From the NCBI GenBank assembly GCA_902784785.1, contig CACZWF010000025.1, positions 1 through 34,665 of the forward strand: a stretch of DNA of 34,665 nucleotides, given 5' to 3'. A program made the translations under genes and the position numbers. The DNA is from an uncultured Bacteroidia bacterium (GTDB lineage: Bacteria; Bacteroidota; Bacteroidia; Bacteroidales; UBA932). A model generated the notes under the pieces. It did not search any database. It was not told the DNA's origin and saw nothing but the letters and a program-made list of their open reading frames with translations. Positions 23,278 through 31,624 of the stretch are shown piece by piece. Each line of letters begins with the position of its first letter. Within the stretch, counting starts at the first letter, position 1.

Positions 23278-24756
23278 TTAATAGGAAATAGCAAACACCA
23301 CCCGACGGCTGGAAGGTTTGCCACTATAAATGCACTTCCCTTCTTCCTCGCAAACATAGGAATCCATCGGGATGCAGCGGATGGTCGCCTTGGTCTCTTC
23401 TTTGATTTTTTCTTCGGTCTCGGCGGTACCGTCCCAGTGACAGAGCAGGAAGCCGCCTTTCTGAATCTCGGTCTTGAAAGTCTCCCAATCGTCGCATTTG
23501 CGGACATTCGCCTCACGGAATGCCAGCGCTTTCTGGTAAATGTTGTCCTGAATATCGTCAAGCAGTTTGGCAACGACGGGTACAATCCCCTCCAGACTCA
23601 TCGATTCTTTGGTCAAGGTATCGCGACGGGCCACTTCGACGGTGCCGGCTGCAAGGTCGCGGGGACCGATAGCCATACGCACAGGCACGCCCTTGAGCTC
23701 CCATTCGGCAAATTTAAAGCCCGGACGCAGGGAATCGCGGCTGTCAATCTTGACGGAAATGCCGGCTGCTTCAAAGTCTTTCTTCAGTTCCGCCATCTTG
23801 TCCAGAATGGCGTTCATTTCCTCTTCTTTCTTGTAGATAGGCACCATTACGACCTGAATCGGAGCCAAACGCGGCGGCAGCACGAGGCCGTTGTCGTCTC
23901 CGTGGGCCATGATCAGCGCGCCCATCAGACGGGTGGAAACGCCCCAGGAGGTCGCCCACACATATTCCTGCTTGCCGTCTTTGCCGGTGAACTGCACGTC
24001 GAAAGACTTGGCGAAATTCTGGCCGAGGAAATGCGAGGTACCGGCCTGCAAGGCCTTTCCGTCCTGCATCATCGCCTCGATGGTCATCGTATCCAGAGCT
24101 CCGGCGAAACGCTCGTTGGGACTCTTGTGCCCCACCACGACCGGCAGCGCCAGGGTATTGCGGGCGAAATCCGCATAGACCTGCACCATTTCGAGGGCCT
24201 TGGCCTGCGCCTCTTCGGCCGTCGCGTGAGCCGTATGGCCTTCCTGCCAGAGGAATTCGGCGGTACGCAGGAAAAGACGCGTACGCATCTCCCAACGCAC
24301 GACATTGCACCACTGGTTGCAGAGGATGGGAAGGTCGCGCCAGGAAGTCACCCAGTTCTTATAAGTATTCCAGATAATGGTCTCAGAAGTCGGACGGACG
24401 ATGAGCTCCTCCTCCAATTTGGCGGAAGGATCCACTACGACGCCTTTCCCGTCCGGGTCATTCATCAGACGATGGTGCGTCACAACTGCGCACTCCTTGG
24501 CGAAACCGGCAACATGCTCTGCTTCGCGGCTGAAAAAGGATTTGGGGATAAAGAGCGGGAAATAAGCGTTTTGCACACCCGTTTTCTTGAACATATCGTC
24601 CAGCACGCGCTGCATTTTCTCCCAAATCGCATAGCCGTAAGGCTTGATGACCATACATCCTCTGACGGCCGACTGTTCGGCCAGATCCGCTTTCACAACG
24701 AGGTCATTGTACCATTGTGAATAGTTTTCTTCCCTTCCGGTGACTTCTTTTGCCAT
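23278..24756 (-). CDS. proS: Prolyl-tRNA synthetase, type 3 (archaeal/eukaryotic-like)
   Basis: A class II aminoacyl-tRNA synthetase of 492 residues that charges tRNA-Pro. The N-terminus ([20 protein letters not shown]), the segment [11 protein letters not shown], motif 2 region ([20 protein letters not shown]) and the C-terminal zinc-binding-like domain ending in RRVVFAISY match the short ProS type without the INS editing domain. The terminal Tyr is characteristic of this class. It starts at the ATG at 24756, behind a good promoter (24837-24868). It leads a minus-strand unit with the DUF3078 gene and tilS. Confidence 0.95.
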   Translation of the reverse strand: MAKEVTGREENYSQWYNDLVVKADLAEQSAVRGCMVIKPYGYAIWEKMQRVLDDMFKKTGVQNAYFPLFIPKSFFSREAEHVAGFAKECAVVTHHRLMNDPDGKGVVVDPSAKLEEELIVRPTSETIIWNTYKNWVTSWRDLPILCNQWCNVVRWEMRTRLFLRTAEFLWQEGHTAHATAEEAQAKALEMVQVYADFARNTLALPVVVGHKSPNERFAGALDTMTIEAMMQDGKALQAGTSHFLGQNFAKSFDVQFTGKDGKQEYVWATSWGVSTRLMGALIMAHGDDNGLVLPPRLAPIQVVMVPIYKKEEEMNAILDKMAELKKDFEAAGISVKIDSRDSLRPGFKFAEWELKGVPVRMAIGPRDLAAGTVEVARRDTLTKESMSLEGIVPVVAKLLDDIQDNIYQKALAFREANVRKCDDWETFKTEIQKGGFLLCHWDGTAETEEKIKEETKATIRCIPMDSYVCEEEGKCIYSGKPSSRRVVFAISY

Positions 24757-24836
24757 TGAAAACTTTGTTTTTCTAAAAAAATCTTGCTATCATTGTAGCC
24801 GTATCGGCATGACAATTGTAGTGCATAAATGCGGTG

Positions 24837-24868
24837 CAAAGATACACTCAAGCCGAGAGAAAAACAAA
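24837..24868 (-). promoter_or_regulatory. Promoter of the proS operon
   Basis: The minus strand has TATCTTTG (24837-24844), an exact TAnnTTTG, and TTTG (24865-24868) 20 bases upstream. The ATG of proS is at 24756, giving a leader of about 74 bases. Confidence 0.65.
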
Positions 24869-24895
24869 TTTATTTGTTATTCAAAATTTTGAACC

Positions 24896-25816
24896 ATGAA
24901 AACGAGGCTTATAATTTTAGCATGCATCGCCCTGATGCTTCCGTCCTGCGGTTCGTTTACGCAATTGTCTTTCGACGATTATGCGTATAGCGACGGGATA
25001 TACGCAGGCGGCGCCGGCTACAGAAAAGCCGCGCCCGAACCATTTGTCCAAAAGAACTTCGCCACTTTTCCCGAAAGCCTTCATCTGGATGCCTACACGT
25101 TGATTGCCCGGGAAGATCTGGGAAATGTGACCAACTATTATTTCGTGGACCGCTGGTCGTCCCCTTTCTGGTACGACTGGTATCGTCCTTATCGCCTCTA
25201 CAGCTGGTATGACCCTTGGTACCGGCCGTTTTCCTGGAGCCGTCCCATGTACGGATATGGCCCCTGGTATTGGAATGACCCGTGGTACTGGCACCATTCC
25301 TGGTACTGGAACGACCCCTGGTATTATGGTTGGAATTCGCCTTGGCGTTACAACCCTTGGGGATATCGCTATATGCCATGGGGAAGACCCCACTACCCTT
25401 ACGGACCTCGCCACGGCAGGGTCATTATCCCGGGTACTCCCACCCATTACACGAATGGGCCACGCACGCAGGGCGGCATCGGAAGCACCCGTCCCGGCGG
25501 TTACAGCCCGTCTCCGAGGAGTGGCGGATCTTCTTCCGGAAGCTCTTCATCGGGCGGCTCGGAGACGAAAGTCAAGCCGTCCTGGAGCCGGGATGCCAGT
25601 CCTTCCTGGAACAGCGGAAGTTCTTCTTCCGGTCACTCTTCAGGCAGTTCCTCATCGGGTAGCTCATGGAACCGGAGCAACAGTTCCTCCTCGTGGGGCG
25701 GCGGCAGTTCCAGCTCGCCTCGCAGCAGCGGAGGTTCCTCTTCGGGCGGCGGATGGAGCCGTGGCGGAGGCTCTTCCCCCTCTTATAACGGGCATTCCGG
25801 CGGCATCCGCCGATAG
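24896..25816 (+). CDS. Lipoprotein with Trp/Tyr/Pro-rich repeats and Ser/Gly-rich tail
   Basis: A 306-residue lipoprotein of unknown function. The N-terminus ends in the lipobox LPSC (Cys18). A short ordinary region (about 20-85) is followed by an aromatic block (about 86-170) built from repeats such as WYDPWYRP, WYWNDPWYWHH and WYWNDPWYYGWN. The last third is Ser/Gly-rich (GGSSSGSSSSGG and similar). Low complexity and lack of charged motifs point to an extended, possibly self-associating surface protein rather than an enzyme. The ATG at 24896 directly precedes the signal sequence. It is 24 bases before the FadL-like gene and probably cotranscribed. The translation is consistent along its length, so this is a real gene. 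Confidence 0.75.
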   Translation: MKTRLIILACIALMLPSCGSFTQLSFDDYAYSDGIYAGGAGYRKAAPEPFVQKNFATFPESLHLDAYTLIAREDLGNVTNYYFVDRWSSPFWYDWYRPYRLYSWYDPWYRPFSWSRPMYGYGPWYWNDPWYWHHSWYWNDPWYYGWNSPWRYNPWGYRYMPWGRPHYPYGPRHGRVIIPGTPTHYTNGPRTQGGIGSTRPGGYSPSPRSGGSSSGSSSSGGSETKVKPSWSRDASPSWNSGSSSSGHSSGSSSSGSSWNRSNSSSSWGGGSSSSPRSSGGSSSGGGWSRGGGSSPSYNGHSGGIRR

Positions 25817-25840
25817 TTTCACTTCTTGTGCATTACGACC

Positions 25841-27511
25841 ATGAAAATGAACTTAAAAATTTACGGAATAGCAACTATAACAATTTTGTTACTTTCCCTT
25901 CATGCGTCCGCCCAGACGGCGGAAGACGCTTTGACCATCGGGCAGAACCAATACGGAGGCACGGCGCGCACTATCTCCATGGGAAATGCCTTCACCGCCC
26001 TTGGCGGCGACCTGGGAAGCATCGCCATCAACCCTGCCGGCTCTGCGGTTGCAGGCTACAGCCAGGTCACGTTGAGCCCCGGCATCAACATCAGCGCCAG
26101 CCGAAGCCGTTCTACCAATTATTACAGCGGTATGCGCGTCGATCAGAACAAGGCGGATTTCATTCTGCCCAATGTCGCCTTCAATATCAACTTCGGCACC
26201 AACAACAGCATCTTGAAGAGCTTCAATATCGGGGTCGTATCCAATATCAGCAACACCTTCACCGAGCAGTCTGTTCTGGGAGGCCGCACCAACGAAAGTT
26301 CCTACTTTGGGGCACAGGCTCAGGCAGCTACAGATTGGCGGATCGAGGCGGCCGACATGGAGAAAAGCGATTGCTACGAGCGTTATCCCTTCGACTTGTG
26401 TCTGAACTACAAAGCCTTCCTTTACTCCCCCATCACAGGCGAAACCAACCGCTACGTGGGTATTACGGAAAATGCAGAAGGACCGGACGCGCAAGGGAAC
26501 TACAACATTACGATGCGCGAGGGCGGCATGCTCAAACAGAGCTGGGGACGCGAAGTGACTGGCAGCAAGAATGAATACCTCTTTAATCTGGGCTTCAACT
26601 TCATCGACAAAGTGTTTCTGGGTGCCAGCATCGGCCTGACAACTTTCAACCGCAGGTACAACGACTATTTTAAAGAAGCAGCTATGGATCCTTCCCGCTA
26701 TCCCGCGTCTTTTACCAGCAGCACCGGAGTCACCTACAACACCTTCTGGCGGGACGGCAGCTACAATTACAAGATTTCGACGTCAGGCACGGGTTTTTAC
26801 TGCAAGTTCGGTATCATCTATGTGCCGACTCCCTGGCTGCGTTTCGGAGCGGCCATCCAGCTGCCCAGCAACATGCAGATTACGGAAAACTACGGAGCCT
26901 CTGCCAGCAGTTCGTTTGACAATGCGATGTTCAGCAGCAATGTCAGCACGGATAATTACCAGAACAAATACAACCTGCGCATTCCGATGCGGGCCAATTT
27001 CGGCATCGCCGGCATTATCGCCAAGCGTTTCGTGCTCAGCGCAGACTACGAGTTCTGCCCGTACGGCGATATGGTATTCCAGTACAACAAGGTGAACGCC
27101 GAAGATTGGCTGCAACAAAACCAAAGCGTCAAATCCAGCCTGGGAATGGGACACAGCCTGCGTTTCGGCGCGGAAGCCCGCATCAACAGCGCGTTCTCCG
27201 CTCGCCTGGGATACATCCTCACCAGCAACCCGTCATTAAATGGTGTCGACAGTAGAAACAACCTGCCTATCAACCATTTTGCCAATTGGGGGAAACACGG
27301 CGAGAATACCGCTAGCTTCGGTCTGGGCTTCAATTCAAAAGGGAGCTTCTTCGCTGATGTGGCGGTAGCAGCCCGTATCTTTTCTACCGGATTCTTCTAT
27401 CCCTACGACAATATGCACGACATAGACGGCCGGGTTGTGGTCCGCGCGCCTGAATATGTCATCGACCGCACGCTCTGGACGGCCGTCGTGACGCTCGGCT
27501 GGCGTTTCTAA
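25841..27511 (+). CDS. FadL/OmpP1/TodX-type outer membrane transport protein
   Basis: A 556-residue outer-membrane beta-barrel of the FadL/OmpP1 family, which moves hydrophobic compounds across the outer membrane. A signal peptide (from MKMNLKIYGIATITILLLSLHASAQ, cleavage after ASA) is followed by the family start GGTARTISMGNAFTALGGDLGSIAINPAG. Barrel strands follow, and the chain ends in a terminal aromatic (TLGWRF), the usual signal for barrel assembly. The start is the ATG at 25841 (or 25847); a TTG at 25826 is less likely. The substrate is unknown. It converges with the WbqC-like gene with only 17 bases between them. Confidence 0.85.
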   Translation: MKMNLKIYGIATITILLLSLHASAQTAEDALTIGQNQYGGTARTISMGNAFTALGGDLGSIAINPAGSAVAGYSQVTLSPGINISASRSRSTNYYSGMRVDQNKADFILPNVAFNINFGTNNSILKSFNIGVVSNISNTFTEQSVLGGRTNESSYFGAQAQAATDWRIEAADMEKSDCYERYPFDLCLNYKAFLYSPITGETNRYVGITENAEGPDAQGNYNITMREGGMLKQSWGREVTGSKNEYLFNLGFNFIDKVFLGASIGLTTFNRRYNDYFKEAAMDPSRYPASFTSSTGVTYNTFWRDGSYNYKISTSGTGFYCKFGIIYVPTPWLRFGAAIQLPSNMQITENYGASASSSFDNAMFSSNVSTDNYQNKYNLRIPMRANFGIAGIIAKRFVLSADYEFCPYGDMVFQYNKVNAEDWLQQNQSVKSSLGMGHSLRFGAEARINSAFSARLGYILTSNPSLNGVDSRNNLPINHFANWGKHGENTASFGLGFNSKGSFFADVAVAARIFSTGFFYPYDNMHDIDGRVVVRAPEYVIDRTLWTAVVTLGWRF

Positions 27512-27528
27512 GGAGTTCTATCGGGAAC

Positions 27529-28254
27529 TTACTCCCCTGGCCGCATCGAAGCCAGCACGGAGAGACTGTCCGGCCCTTCGTTGAACAGCAGGTCCACGAC
27601 GGAAAGTCCTTCGACAAAACCGAATTTCGCAGAGAACACTTGATAATAAGGCCTCCCGCCATGATACAGGGGGGCCTTTTTCGGATGCAGGCGCTCGCGT
27701 AGGTCCAAAGGAGTTGTGACATTGGCGGCAACCGACGAGGCCGGAAGCGGCTTGATAAAGTCCTGGCTATCCGCAATACAGGCGGGAAGATGCAATTTAC
27801 CCAACAGCCAGTCTATCAAACGACGGTTGAAGGCATACAAACGAGGCTCTCCGCTTTCGAGCAAAGCGAACAGTTCATCCTTATAATATTCCAAGTAGGC
27901 GGAAGTCCCGTAGGCGGAAGCGATGGCTTGTTCGTGGGCGTGCACCCAATCCACCGAATAATCGATGCGAACCTCCCGAATGGGAATATGGGACACATTG
28001 CGATCCAGCGGAGCAGCCAGGCTATCAGCGGCGGGAGCCTCCCCTGCCGCGTGAACGATGGGAATGAGCAGGTTTTCTTTGCCGGAGGCCGTCAGGATGG
28101 TGCAGCGGTTGCGCCAGGTCTGCTTGCGATAATGTTCGCAGGCCTCCAAAACGACACTTGCCGGCGAAATCTCACCGGCAAGAGAAGCGTCTGACGCAAC
28201 GGCGGCGAACCAATCCACGGGCGGAAGGTAGGCCGTAGACAGCAACAAGGCCAT
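27529..28254 (-). CDS. WbqC-like family protein
   Basis: A 241-residue cytosolic protein matching the WbqC-like family, often found with glycan or cell-envelope genes. Visible family features are the N-terminal LSTAYLPPVDWFAAV, ACEHYRKQTWRNRCTI, and the C-terminal YYQVFSAKFGFVEGLSVVDLLFNEG. The biochemical role is not established. The ATG overlaps the lpxA stop (TAATG), so it is the last gene of the lpxD-lpxC-lpxA unit and is likely made with the lipid A enzymes. Convergent with the FadL-like gene; no clear terminator is visible in the 17-base gap. Confidence 0.85.
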   Translation of the reverse strand: MALLLSTAYLPPVDWFAAVASDASLAGEISPASVVLEACEHYRKQTWRNRCTILTASGKENLLIPIVHAAGEAPAADSLAAPLDRNVSHIPIREVRIDYSVDWVHAHEQAIASAYGTSAYLEYYKDELFALLESGEPRLYAFNRRLIDWLLGKLHLPACIADSQDFIKPLPASSVAANVTTPLDLRERLHPKKAPLYHGGRPYYQVFSAKFGFVEGLSVVDLLFNEGPDSLSVLASMRPGE

Positions 28255-29069
28255 TAGTCCAAATCGCCTTTGGAGCCCGCTCCGATGCCACGGACAATGC
28301 CGCGTTTGGAGCCGTTGATGAACTTGAGAATGGTATCTTTTTCCTCGCTGGGCGCAAATCCGATTTCAATCTTGGCGCAAGCGTCGGAAACGGTCATCCC
28401 GCTGTTGTATATCATATCGTACATATCCTTGATCTCGCGAATCTGCTCGGAAGAGAAACCGCGACGACGCAGACCGACGATATTGACCCCGGCAAAAGAG
28501 ATGGGGTCGCGGCCGCAAAGCGAATAGGGCGGGATGTCTTTGTTGATTTTGCTTCCCCCGCTAATCATCGCGTGCTTGCCGATACGGCTGAACTGGTGCG
28601 CGACAGTGCCGCCGCCGAGAATCGCCCAGTCGTCCACGTCCGTCTCGCCGGCGATGCCGACATAACTGACCAAGATGCAGTGATTGCCCACGCGGCAATC
28701 GTGCGCCACGTGGGTGTAGGACATCAGCAACACGTCGTCACCGATGGAGGTGACGCCCTTGCCGCTGGCCTTGGTACCCCGGTTGATGGTCGCACATTCA
28801 CGGATATTCACGCGATTGCCTATTTTCACCCAGGTCACTTCGCCGTCAAACTTCAAATCCTGCGGGATGGCGCCCACGACCGCACCGGGAAACACACTGC
28901 AATCGTCACCCATCTCCACATAATTGAAAATCGTGGCGTGGGGAAGAATCTTGCAACGGTTGCCGATGGTAACAAATTCGTCTACGAAAGCGTAAGGCCC
29001 GATTTCCACATCCTCGCCGAGTTTGGCATTGGGATGGACGGTGGCCAAAGGGTGAATCTTAACAGACAT
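28254..29069 (-). CDS. lpxA: UDP-N-acetylglucosamine acyltransferase LpxA
   Basis: The first enzyme of lipid A synthesis: it transfers a 3-hydroxyacyl chain from acyl carrier protein to the 3-OH of UDP-GlcNAc. The 271-residue protein starts with IHPLATVHPNAKLGEDVEIGPYAFV, a left-handed beta-helix of hexapeptide repeats, and contains the catalytic-His region YTHVAHDCRVGNHCI and the following GGGTVAHQFSRIG. The C-terminal helical domain is present, with a few residues more than usual at the end (GIGAGSKGDLD). It lies six bases after lpxC and overlaps the WbqC-like gene by one base. Confidence 0.94.
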   Translation of the reverse strand: MSVKIHPLATVHPNAKLGEDVEIGPYAFVDEFVTIGNRCKILPHATIFNYVEMGDDCSVFPGAVVGAIPQDLKFDGEVTWVKIGNRVNIRECATINRGTKASGKGVTSIGDDVLLMSYTHVAHDCRVGNHCILVSYVGIAGETDVDDWAILGGGTVAHQFSRIGKHAMISGGSKINKDIPPYSLCGRDPISFAGVNIVGLRRRGFSSEQIREIKDMYDMIYNSGMTVSDACAKIEIGFAPSEEKDTILKFINGSKRGIVRGIGAGSKGDLD

Positions 29070-29075
29070 AACTTT

Positions 29076-29978
29076 TTATTTGGATTCGATAATCATACGG
29101 GCGACCTGGGAATTGACGAAGTGCCCGGTCTTCACGGCGCTCACACGGGCCTTGAGAAAACCGCCGCACAGGCGCAGGTCCCCCATCAAATCGAGCATCT
29201 TGTGACGGGCGCACTCATTGTCGTAATGCAACTTGAGACCGTCCAGATAGCCGACGGAAGTATTGGCGGGAACAGGAATTGAAAGCCCTTTGCACAAGGC
29301 CTCCACCCGCTCACGGGGAACGGGATGCTCGACAATCACGATGGCGTTGTCAATATCGCCGCCCTTAATCAGGTTATTGTTGAACAAGTATTCAATTTCG
29401 TGGAAGAAAACGAAGGTGCGGCAGCAGGCAATCTCACGGGCATAGTCCATCGAAGGGTCCCAATGCGCGTTCTGGACGCCGACCACCTTGGAATTGAAAT
29501 CTACGCAGATATCGTAGGAAGGCTCCTCGGCGGGCGTCACCGTCACCTTGATGCCTTTGACCGCATCCTCATAGACGATTTCCTTGTCCAGCGTGATATA
29601 CTGCCGCTCGGCCTCCTGCTCGCACAGTCCGTCGGCCAGAATCGCCGTGCAATAGGGTTTGGCGCTACCATCCAGAATGGGAACTTCCTCATTGTCCAGG
29701 CTGACGAGCGCATTGTCTATGCCCAGTCCCGTAAGGGCGGAAAGGATATGTTCGACGGTAATGACGGAGATGCCGTTCTGCGTGAGGGTGGTGCTTCGGG
29801 CGGTGTTGGAAACATTCACGGCCAATGCATCAACAAAAGCGTCCGACCCTATGTCCGTGCGGACAAAGCGGATGCCGCTATTGATGGGAGCGGGAGCAAG
29901 GGTCATTCGCACGGGCTTCCCCGTATGAAGGCCTTTTCCTTCGAATGAATAGTTCTTTTTTAAGGTTTGTTGATGCAT
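29076..29978 (-). CDS. lpxC: UDP-3-O-acyl-N-acetylglucosamine deacetylase LpxC, without FabZ fusion
   Basis: The zinc amidase that commits to lipid A synthesis. The 300-residue protein has MHQQTLKKNYSFEGKGLHTG at the start, the ITVEHILSAL motif (Glu76 and His77), the zinc site in RHKMLDLMGDL, and the general acid His in KTGHFVNSQ. The ATG at 29978 is chosen because the E. coli protein starts at the same point; an ATG at 29999 adds seven residues and would be leaderless from the candidate -7 box TATCTTTG (30008-30015). In most Bacteroidetes LpxC is fused to FabZ as a protein of about 460 residues; here it ends right after the LpxC domain and lpxA follows after six bases. Confidence 0.93.
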   Translation of the reverse strand: MHQQTLKKNYSFEGKGLHTGKPVRMTLAPAPINSGIRFVRTDIGSDAFVDALAVNVSNTARSTTLTQNGISVITVEHILSALTGLGIDNALVSLDNEEVPILDGSAKPYCTAILADGLCEQEAERQYITLDKEIVYEDAVKGIKVTVTPAEEPSYDICVDFNSKVVGVQNAHWDPSMDYAREIACCRTFVFFHEIEYLFNNNLIKGGDIDNAIVIVEHPVPRERVEALCKGLSIPVPANTSVGYLDGLKLHYDNECARHKMLDLMGDLRLCGGFLKARVSAVKTGHFVNSQVARMIIESK

Positions 29979-30020
29979 TTTCAGGTCCTGTATCTTCAAA
30001 ACGACCGCAAAGATAACAAA

Positions 30021-31019
30021 TTATTTCTTATTATCCCGCCCGCTTTGCCGAAATCTCACATACGCGCGCAAAAATTCCTTGTGATCGAATCCGGGATTGC
30101 CCTGAAGAATCTGCCCTTCTTCGGTGACAGACTTGATGACGGAACTCTTGGCCGCCACGGTCGTGTGGTCCGCAATCTGCAGATGGCCGACGACGCCCAC
30201 CTGGCCGGCGAGGGTGCAGGAACGGCCGACTTTGGTCGAACCGGCGATGCCGGTCTGCGCGCAAAGCACCGTATTCTCCCCGATTTCCACATTGTGGGCC
30301 ACCTGACAGAGGTTGTCAATCTTGGCGCCTTTCCGGACGATGGTGGACCCCATCTGGGAACGGTCGACCGTGGTATTGGCCTGGATTTCCACGTCATCCT
30401 CGATGATGACATTGCCCGTGTGGGCGATTTTCTTGTAGGAACCGTCCGGAAGCGGTGCAAAACCGAAACCTTCCCCTCCGATCACCACGCCGGGCTGCAG
30501 AATCACATGGTTGCCGATGACGGTGCCGGAAGCAATTTTAACCCCGGGATAGAAAACACAGTATTCTCCGATGGTGACATTGTCGCCGATGTAGACCTGC
30601 GGGTAAATCTTGGTATAGGAACCCACTTTCGTATGTTCGCCGATATAGCACTGCTCTCCCACATACACTTTTTGGCCCAATCGGGACGACCATTTGATGA
30701 CGCTGTAACGTCCGCGATAGCGCTTGTAGGCTTTTTTCCGGGCCGTCACATAGTCGAGCAAGGCCGCCACGGCGCTGTAGGCGTCTTTCACGCGCACGAG
30801 CGTAGCCGAAACCGGCTGCTGGGGCACAAAAGTCTCGTTCACCAGAATGATGGAGGCATTGCTGGTATAGACATATTTTTCATACTTGGGGTTGGCAAAG
30901 AAGCAGATCGCGCCCGGTTTTCCGCTTTCAATCCGGGCAAAAGTCTTGACACTCACCTCGGGATCTCCATCCACGCGGCCCTCCAAGACCTCTGCAATTT
31001 GTTTGGCTTTCAGTTCCAT
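30021..31019 (-). CDS. lpxD: UDP-3-O-(3-hydroxyacyl)glucosamine N-acyltransferase LpxD
   Basis: The third enzyme of lipid A synthesis, N-acylating UDP-3-O-acylglucosamine. The 332-residue protein has the LpxD N-terminal uridine-binding domain (AKQIAEVLEGRVDGDPEV, then ICFFANPKYEKYV), followed by a hexapeptide-repeat beta-helix (about 110-290) with the catalytic-His segment NLCQVAHNVEIG. The ATG at 31019 is chosen; the GTG one codon upstream is less likely. It heads a minus-strand unit with lpxC, lpxA and the WbqC-like gene, divergent from rimP. Its own -7 box is not clear (TATTTTTA about 20 bases upstream is one base off). Confidence 0.94.
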   Translation of the reverse strand: MELKAKQIAEVLEGRVDGDPEVSVKTFARIESGKPGAICFFANPKYEKYVYTSNASIILVNETFVPQQPVSATLVRVKDAYSAVAALLDYVTARKKAYKRYRGRYSVIKWSSRLGQKVYVGEQCYIGEHTKVGSYTKIYPQVYIGDNVTIGEYCVFYPGVKIASGTVIGNHVILQPGVVIGGEGFGFAPLPDGSYKKIAHTGNVIIEDDVEIQANTTVDRSQMGSTIVRKGAKIDNLCQVAHNVEIGENTVLCAQTGIAGSTKVGRSCTLAGQVGVVGHLQIADHTTVAAKSSVIKSVTEEGQILQGNPGFDHKEFLRAYVRFRQSGRDNKK

Positions 31020-31046
31020 CACGCTAATTTTGCATAAAAATACGCA

Positions 31047-31082
31047 TTTGCATGCATATATTAAAAATAAATGTTATCTTTG
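31047..31082 (+). promoter_or_regulatory. Promoter of the rimP-nusA-infB operon
   Basis: TATCTTTG (31075-31082) is an exact TAnnTTTG -7 box. The nearest TTTG upstream (31047-31050) is 24 bases away, longer than usual. Transcription would start near 31089, just before the leader hairpin. Confidence 0.5.
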
Positions 31083-31095
31083 CAGTCGAATAGAC

Positions 31096-31122
31096 GAGGG
31101 GACAGGCGGTCCCCTTATTTTG
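31096..31122 (+). terminator. Leader hairpin (possible attenuator) before rimP
   Basis: A stem of eight pairs, GAGGGGAC / GTCCCCTT (31096-31103 and 31109-31116, one G-T pair), with loop AGGCG is followed by TATTTTG. It lies inside the predicted leader, 20 bases before the rimP ATG at 31142. It may act as a weak attenuator or protect the transcript end; the T run is interrupted, so termination may be partial. Confidence 0.45.
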
Positions 31123-31141
31123 TACCCGACACAATTGTCAG

Positions 31142-31609
31142 ATGAACATTATTGAGATTAAGGATGCAATAGAGAAGGAAATCGTTGCACGAAAAATGTT
31201 TTTTGTTGACATTCAAGTCAACGCGGACAACGATGTTGTCCTGACCTTGGAAAAAGAGGAAGGCAGCGTGAGCATGGATGACTGCGTGGCGGTATCCGAA
31301 CTCTTCGAGGCCGCTTTCGACCGGGAGAAGGAAGACTACTCCCTGACGGTCAGTTCCGCCGGCCTGGACCAACCCTTCAAGGTGCAGGGACAATTCACCA
31401 AAGCCCTGGGCTCCCGCGTGGAGGCCTGGATCAAAGGCGGACGCAAACTCGTCGCCACCCTGGAAGCGGCGGACGAGCAGCAAGTCACCCTGCATTATAC
31501 AGCGCTGGAAAAGGCGGAAGGGAGCAAAAAGAAAGTAAAAGTCGAAAAACACGAAGTGATTCCGATGGAACAAGTGGTTTCCATTCGGCCCTATATCGAA
31601 ATAAATTAA
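31142..31609 (+). CDS. rimP: Ribosome maturation factor RimP
   Basis: RimP helps late assembly of the 30S ribosomal subunit. The 155-residue protein has the family's two-domain form: an N-terminal alpha/beta domain with FVDIQVNADNDVVLTLE and MDDCVAVSELFEAAFD, the conserved YSLTVSSAGLDQPFK motif, and a C-terminal SH3-like domain. The ATG at 31142 is followed by the usual N-terminal helix. It starts the classic rimP-nusA-infB operon, with nusA 15 bases downstream. Length is typical. Confidence 0.93.
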   Translation: MNIIEIKDAIEKEIVARKMFFVDIQVNADNDVVLTLEKEEGSVSMDDCVAVSELFEAAFDREKEDYSLTVSSAGLDQPFKVQGQFTKALGSRVEAWIKGGRKLVATLEAADEQQVTLHYTALEKAEGSKKKVKVEKHEVIPMEQVVSIRPYIEIN

Positions 31610-31624
31610 ACAATTAATACCATT

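Noticed and set aside
23437-24720. A 427-codon open frame on the plus strand
   Set aside because: Antisense to proS, which is complete and well conserved.
24896-25816. Tandem DNA repeats as a CRISPR-like array
   Set aside because: The repeats are protein-level, irregular in spacing and in one intact coding frame.
29967-31037. A 356-codon open frame on the plus strand
   Set aside because: Antisense to lpxD; hexapeptide-repeat DNA gives long opposite frames.
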